A stretch of DNA of 9,670 nucleotides from Chloroflexota bacterium (lineage in GTDB: Bacteria; Chloroflexota; Anaerolineae; Aggregatilineales; UBA3940): assembly GCA_010092775.1 (NCBI GenBank), contig JAADYZ010000218.1:1-9670 (forward strand). Direction: 5' to 3'. How positions within the stretch are numbered: position 1 is the stretch's first letter; each line of letters starts with the position of its first letter. The notes beneath the pieces are model-generated. The model saw only the letters and a program-made list of their open reading frames with translations. It searched no databases and was not told the origin of the DNA. Both the position numbers and the translations under genes were made by a program. Shown one piece after another: positions 6,101-9,670 of this stretch.

Positions 6101-6150
6101 TCTTGCAAATGACTCGTCACACGACGGAAGCGAAGCGATCGAATGCCCTG

Positions 6151-7530
6151 CTAGGCTGCCAGCATATGGTCGATGGCGTTGGTGAGATCGTTGAGGTTGC
6201 GTACCACATAGACCTCGGTGCAGAGCGGCTCGTACTTATCCATGTCGCTGTCGCCAGTACCCCATTGACGTGGGTATTCTGGGTTGAGCCAGATGGTCTT
6301 GCGCGCCCGCTTGCTAATGTCCTGGAAGGTATCGAGAGCCGGGTTGTTGAAGTTATTGCGTCCGTCGCCCACAACGATCACCGTTGTGCGCTGATCGATG
6401 ATCCCCAGGTAATCATCATTGAAGTCGACCAGACATTTACCCAGGTCGGTGCCATAGGGCTTGTAGGGCAGCTTGGTCAGCACAATGTGGATCGCCTTTT
6501 CGATGTCGTTGTTTTGCATGTCATCGGTGACGTTTTCCAGGTGATCGTAAAAGGCAAAGCTGTGCGTCTTCTGGACCTGATCCTGCAACTCATAGAGCAA
6601 GCGCAGGAAGAACTCGGTCACGTTGTGCATCGACCGGCTGACATCCATGATGACCACTAACTTCGGCTTCTTGCGCTTGGTGCGCATCTTCAGTTCGATC
6701 GGGACGCCGCCATAGCGCAGATTGCCACGAATGGTGTTCTTGACGTCCAGCTTGCCCTTTTTGGAGCGCTTCTGGCGCAGGGCCACCCGGCTGCGCAGGC
6801 GAGCCGCCAGACGGCGCACCTGATCGCGCAGGATGTCCATCTCGGTCTCGCTGAGATGTTCCAGCGGGCGCTGCATCAGGTCGTAGGCATTCTGCCGCCG
6901 GTCGCGCCATTCCTCGGTGATGTTGTCTTGAATGCGCTCACCGGCAAACTGTTCCAGTTGGCCTTGCAGCGCCTCCATGTTTTCCTGTACGCGCTGCTGC
7001 AAAGCGGCGATCTGCTGGGGGTCCATCCCCATCTCGCGCAGCTTCTCCCATAGCATTTCCAGAATCTCCGGCAGGCGATCCCAATTAAGTAGGCGCTGCA
7101 TCCGTCGCGCATAGCGGCCCGCCTGATAGGTGGAGTTGGCGTCGTCCAGCCCCGTTTGTTGGGCCATTTGTTCCAGTTCTTCTTGGGTGGGTGCGCGCCC
7201 ATTGAGCAGGTAGTCGAGCAACTGTTGCAAATCACCGGCAACCTCGTCGGCGGCCTCTTGCATCATCTGCTGTTCTTGGGGTGAAAGCTCCGCCTGAGGA
7301 TTCATCAGCGGGGGTGCTGCGGTCCCAAAATAGAGCGGGAACAGCTCTTCAAATATCAGGATGTCATTGGCATCCTTGATGAGGGTGCTGCGCAAGCTCA
7401 GCTTGAACAGCTCGCGCTCCATGACGCCCATGTGCCGGATAGCTTTCCAGGCGTCTTCGCTTTCCGCTACCGATACACGCACACCAGATGCGCGCAAACC
7501 GGCGATAAACCGGGCAATTCTCTTCTCCAT
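6151..7530 (-). CDS. CoxE-like VWA domain protein, MoxR partner
   Basis: A 459-residue cytoplasmic protein. The C-terminal third (about 285-455) is a von Willebrand factor A domain with a complete metal-ion-dependent adhesion site: DVSRS (D296, S298, S300), T361 in YGTDLG, and D389 in VVGDGRNN. The tail pattern WLNPE...WGTGDSDM...VRNLNDL is typical of the CoxE-like family. Residues 1-65 form a conserved helical N-terminus (RIARFIAGLRASGVRVS). Residues 80-260 are long, charged and glutamine/methionine-rich helices, probably coiled coil. Members act with a MoxR AAA+ ATPase as a chaperone pair; in CO dehydrogenase systems CoxD/CoxE help insert the metal cluster. That client is not seen here. ATG at 7530 is backed by GGGAGAGG (7537-7544 on the minus strand), six bases upstream. 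The gene begins 40 bases after the MoxR stop codon, so the two are one operon. Confidence 0.9.
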   Translation of the reverse strand: MEKRIARFIAGLRASGVRVSVAESEDAWKAIRHMGVMERELFKLSLRSTLIKDANDILIFEELFPLYFGTAAPPLMNPQAELSPQEQQMMQEAADEVAGDLQQLLDYLLNGRAPTQEELEQMAQQTGLDDANSTYQAGRYARRMQRLLNWDRLPEILEMLWEKLREMGMDPQQIAALQQRVQENMEALQGQLEQFAGERIQDNITEEWRDRRQNAYDLMQRPLEHLSETEMDILRDQVRRLAARLRSRVALRQKRSKKGKLDVKNTIRGNLRYGGVPIELKMRTKRKKPKLVVIMDVSRSMHNVTEFFLRLLYELQDQVQKTHSFAFYDHLENVTDDMQNNDIEKAIHIVLTKLPYKPYGTDLGKCLVDFNDDYLGIIDQRTTVIVVGDGRNNFNNPALDTFQDISKRARKTIWLNPEYPRQWGTGDSDMDKYEPLCTEVYVVRNLNDLTNAIDHMLAA

Positions 7531-7570
7531 CCTGTGCCTCTCCCAATAAAGCTAGCCTTCGTTTTGCTGC

Positions 7571-8545
7571 TTACCAATCGCCGCCGCGATAGCTGCTGCC
7601 CCCGCCTTCGCTGAGGTCGCGACCACCCTGGCCACCATCACGCCCGCGCAAAATGCGCCGTGCCTTGGAGATGTCCTGCTCGTACTTCAGCAGCACGGTC
7701 AGCGTGTTCTCAACCGTCTCGCGGTCCAGCGACTCCGCATTGAGGGTGACAAGCGCCTTAGCCCAGTCGAGGGTTTCGCTGACGCTGGGGTGCTTCTTGA
7801 GGTCCATGCGGCGCAGGGTTTGAACCGCCTCGACGGCCTGCTTGGCCATCTGCTCGCTCAGCTCAGGCACTTTGATGCGCACAATGTCCAGCTCTTCGCT
7901 GACGTTGGGGTAGTCAATGAAGATGAACAGGCAGCGCCGCTTGAGCGCCTCGCTCAGTTCGCGGGTATTGTTGCTTGTCAGAAAGACCACGGGGCGCTGC
8001 TTGGCCGTGATCGTCCCAATTTCAGGGATGCTGACCTGGAAGTCGCTAAGGACTTCGAGTAGGAAAGCCTCAAACTCGGCATCCGCCCGATCAATCTCGT
8101 CGATCAATAGGACGGTAGGCTCATCATGATTGATAGCTTGTAGGAGAGGTCGCTCCAGTAAGAAGCGCTCCGAAAAGAAGATGTCTTCTTCATTGGCAAG
8201 CTGGTCGGCAGCGGTGGCGAGGCTGTCCGCATCAGAGAGTACCTCGGCCAGTTTGTCGCGCAGAAGCTGAGTATAGAGCATCTGCTTAGCATATTCCCAT
8301 TCGTAGAGGGCCTTGCTTTCGTCCAGCCCTTCGTAGCACTGCAAGCGGACCAGCGGTTTTCCGGTCGCTTTGGCCCAGGCTTTGCTGAGTTCGGTCTTGC
8401 CAACGCCAGCCGGTCCTTCTAGAAGAAGGGGCTTCCCGAGCTTTTCAGCCAGGTAGAGGACCGTGGCGATTTCATCTGAAGCAATGTACTGTTGTTCACC
8501 AAGCGCAGTTTTTACCGATTCAACCGAATCGTACTGGAGTTCCAC
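7571..8545 (-). CDS. MoxR-family AAA+ ATPase (CoxD-like)
   Basis: A 324-residue AAA+ ATPase. Walker A is GPAGVGKT (44-51), Walker B LLIDEID (146-152), sensor 1 SNN (191-193), and the putative arginine finger lies in LKRRC (R203/R204). Residues 66-90 (VRLQCYEGLDESKALYEWEY) are the MoxR/CoxD hallmark. After the lid helices (about 225-300) comes a short glycine-rich basic/acidic tail (301-324) ending in SYRGGDW, likely disordered. MoxR ATPases use ATP to remodel clients through VWA partners; the partner gene lies immediately downstream. The start is GTG at 8545: AAGGA lies nine bases upstream, and the in-frame upstream stop TAA at 8558-8560 leaves no alternative. An ATG at 8550 is out of frame. 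A good promoter is at 8599-8627. Confidence 0.93.
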   Translation of the reverse strand: MELQYDSVESVKTALGEQQYIASDEIATVLYLAEKLGKPLLLEGPAGVGKTELSKAWAKATGKPLVRLQCYEGLDESKALYEWEYAKQMLYTQLLRDKLAEVLSDADSLATAADQLANEEDIFFSERFLLERPLLQAINHDEPTVLLIDEIDRADAEFEAFLLEVLSDFQVSIPEIGTITAKQRPVVFLTSNNTRELSEALKRRCLFIFIDYPNVSEELDIVRIKVPELSEQMAKQAVEAVQTLRRMDLKKHPSVSETLDWAKALVTLNAESLDRETVENTLTVLLKYEQDISKARRILRGRDGGQGGRDLSEGGGSSYRGGDW

Positions 8546-8567
8546 GTCATCGTTTCCTTATCTGATT

Positions 8568-8640
8568 GTCTGACTTCCTTGCGCCGACCATGCAGAGAAG
8601 TCTACTGAATTTAAATCAGCAGGTCAACTGGAAGTCTGAC
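8568..8640. repeat. Inverted repeat flanking the MoxR promoter
   Basis: GTCTGACTTCC at 8568-8578 and GGAAGTCTGAC at 8630-8640 are inverted copies matching at 10 of 11 positions. They sit either side of the promoter with centres 62 bases apart, about six helical turns. GTCTGAC is also present as a direct repeat in both arms. A regulator bound to both could loop across the promoter; equally the arms could form a long-range stem. Confidence 0.35.
8599..8627 (-). promoter_or_regulatory. Sigma-70-like promoter of the MoxR/VWA operon
   Basis: On the minus strand TTGACC (8627-8622) and TAGACT (8604-8599) are separated by exactly 17 bases. The -35 matches five of six and the -10 four of six. The predicted start near 8592 gives a leader of about 46 bases containing the AAGGA ahead of the GTG. 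The MoxR/VWA pair can therefore be expressed independently of the two small genes upstream. Confidence 0.6.
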
Positions 8641-8685
8641 TAGGGGGTTGAGTGGGTTGACGATCAGATTAACCGGCTTGAAGGT

Positions 8686-9066
8686 CTATTTGCTCTCTCC
8701 CAACCGCTGGTAGGCGATGTCAACGGCCTGCGCCAGGTCATCGGCGAAGTCGATGCGACGATAAACCTTACTGAAGATGTCTGCGATGGTGGCCAACACG
8801 CGCGGTGTGCCAACCAGCACATTGCCTGCATGGTTTGGATGCTGAAACTGCTCCAAGTTGGCCATCTGTGGCAGCGAGGTCAACACTTTGGAAGGAATGA
8901 ATCCGGAGGAAAAGATAATAATTTGATAGACAGGATGATCAACCAGGTCGAGATAGCTGATCATGAGGGGGTCGGTGTCGAGTACGTCCTCGACGGTCCA
9001 ACGTTCGGGCCAATAGGTTAAAACAATCGTACGCTGGTCGTCGTACCATTCGTATTCAATGGGCAT
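8686..9066 (-). CDS. Small STAS/SpoIIAA-like protein, copy A (126 aa)
   Basis: A soluble alpha/beta protein without signal or membrane segment. It aligns without gaps to the protein coded at 9149-9520, about 46 identical residues of 123 by my count. Shared features: MPIE at the N-terminus, WYDD (7-10), WTxED (23-27), VDHPV (42-46), HPNxxGxxxxG (76-86), IFxxVYxR (97-104), and AVDxAYxRL at the end. The beta-start, central HPN loop and C-terminal 'eEAvdxA' helix resemble SpoIIAA-like/STAS proteins, a family I recall as common and uncharacterised in Chloroflexota; the fold is an inference. The frame is open to a GTG at 9108, but the ATG at 9066 matches the paralog's start exactly and is preferred. 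No strong Shine-Dalgarno is seen there. It lies 82 bases after copy B and 140 before moxR. Confidence 0.75.
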   Translation of the reverse strand: MPIEYEWYDDQRTIVLTYWPERWTVEDVLDTDPLMISYLDLVDHPVYQIIIFSSGFIPSKVLTSLPQMANLEQFQHPNHAGNVLVGTPRVLATIADIFSKVYRRIDFADDLAQAVDIAYQRLGESK

Positions 9067-9148
9067 GTTCAATAAGTCCAATGTAAGCTGCGATGATGAT
9101 GTTGACACAGTTTACTGGACCGGGTAGATCGAGGCAAGCGCGGCGGAT

Positions 9149-9520
9149 CTAGGCCAGACGGGCGTAGGCCAGGTCGACCGCCTCCTCGATCGTATCTACC
9201 ACATCAAAGCGCTGGTAGACCTGGGTGAAGATCTGCACCATGCGTGCAACCAAGCCGGACGCCCCGATGATGATGTATCCTTCAGCGTTGGGATGCGAGA
9301 GATGAGGCAGTTGACTCAACTGCGGGAAATTCCCTAGCAGCCCTCTAGGAACGTGCATGCTGTGAACGTGCTGAAATAGAATGACCGGGTGGTCGACCTG
9401 ATCCAGGTGCTCAGCCGCTTGCTTACCCATCGAGAAGAGGTCTTCGATGGTCCATTCACCTTGATAGTCGGTCATCAATAAGCGGTGCTTGTCGTCGTAC
9501 CAATACACTTCGATCGGCAT
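9149..9520 (-). CDS. Small STAS/SpoIIAA-like protein, copy B (123 aa)
   Basis: Paralog of the protein coded at 8686-9066, colinear along its whole length, and the first gene of the minus-strand series. Copy B differs from copy A most in residues 28-41 and 47-63. There it has several histidines (FQHVHSMHVPRG) where copy A is hydrophobic (IIIFSSGFIPSK), hinting at different partners or ligands. The ATG at 9520 has AGAGG about ten bases upstream. No clear minus-strand promoter is recognisable in 9521-9600. A regulatory or anti-anti-sigma-like role would fit a STAS fold, but the serine that is phosphorylated in true SpoIIAA proteins is not evident, so I do not assign that function. Confidence 0.75.
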   Translation of the reverse strand: MPIEVYWYDDKHRLLMTDYQGEWTIEDLFSMGKQAAEHLDQVDHPVILFQHVHSMHVPRGLLGNFPQLSQLPHLSHPNAEGYIIIGASGLVARMVQIFTQVYQRFDVVDTIEEAVDLAYARLA

Positions 9521-9566
9521 GATGGAGTAACCTCTGAAGATAATCTGGTTTGACCTACGCTGTCGC

Positions 9567-9572
9567 TATAAT
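9567..9572 (+). promoter_or_regulatory. Perfect TATAAT on the plus strand near the window end
   Basis: TATAAT matches the -10 consensus exactly. TTGACC at 9550-9555 lies only 11 bases upstream, too close to act as a normal -35. The motif would drive transcription towards the window edge, away from the minus-strand series. Six bases beyond it a GTG (9579) opens a frame that continues past the window, so a leaderless start is conceivable. Confidence 0.3.
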
Positions 9573-9605
9573 TACGAGGTGACTTGTAACACATCACCGA
9601 TCCTG

Positions 9606-9670
9606 ATGACTAGTGGGAGTTACCCGTATTTTCCGACCGGTCTAGCAGCGCCGAGCAGCTTAAGGCGCTA
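9606..9670 (+). other. Possible 5' end of a plus-strand gene running off the window
   Basis: From the ATG at 9606 the frame is open to the end (21 codons, beginning MTSGSYPYFPTG). It extends in frame upstream to the GTG at 9579. No Shine-Dalgarno precedes the ATG. The only support is the TATAAT at 9567-9572 and the divergent layout. An open stretch this short is common by chance, and I recognise no domain. Confidence 0.15.

Noticed and set aside
6004..6660. 218-codon plus-strand open frame overlapping the SH3 gene end and the VWA gene
   Set aside because: It is antisense to the VWA domain, reads through the terminator hairpin at 6078-6100, and has no ribosome-binding site or domain.
9067..9108. 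GTG start at 9108 for copy A of the STAS-like pair
   Set aside because: The paralog begins with the same MPIE at the position of the ATG at 9066, so the 14 extra residues are very likely untranslated.

Overview
The window is a gene-dense bacterial chromosomal segment with mid-to-high GC and no phage, IS, CRISPR, tRNA or rRNA signal. The combination of proteins (a DUF2089-type regulator beside a SHOCT-like protein, an LtrA membrane protein, a tandem SH3 protein, a MoxR/VWA pair and short 'MPIEvxW...' STAS-like proteins) resembles what I remember from Chloroflexota genomes. No marker gene here proves that, so the assignment is an inference.

Left part (1-3325): dinB (DNA polymerase IV) on the minus strand is divergent from a plus-strand two-gene unit. 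That unit is a zinc-ribbon/HTH protein of the DUF2089 type and a 526-residue protein. The second protein has an N-terminal SHOCT-like helix pair, a proline-rich linker and about fourteen ~29-residue helical repeats. The 124-base divergent gap holds a good sigma-70-like promoter for the pair, with a small inverted repeat over its -35. On the dinB side an extended -10 lies so close to the ATG that leaderless transcription is plausible.

Middle part (3326-6150): a 257-base hairpin-rich spacer separates the repeat protein from a convergent 76-aa unknown ORF. Next comes a 92-aa unknown gene with an extended -10 promoter. It is followed by an LtrA-family multi-pass membrane protein with a very strong Shine-Dalgarno, then a tandem SH3 protein. 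A strong GC hairpin between convergent genes closes this block.

Right part (6151-9520, all minus strand): transcription would run from two gap-free paralogous small proteins (9520 to 9149, then 9066 to 8686) towards a MoxR-type AAA+ ATPase and a CoxE-like VWA protein with an intact MIDAS. The ATPase has its own good promoter flanked by a near-perfect inverted repeat, so it and the VWA gene probably form a separate operon. MoxR/VWA pairs act as ATP-driven chaperone and metal-insertion or complex-maturation machines. The client is not visible here, as no CO dehydrogenase or methanol dehydrogenase genes are present. The last 90 bases carry a perfect TATAAT on the plus strand and an open frame running off the end, which may be the start of another gene.

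The best candidate for something under-described is the DUF2089 plus SHOCT-like/solenoid pair. The paralogous small proteins next to MoxR/VWA and the hairpin cluster at 3401-3492 come next.
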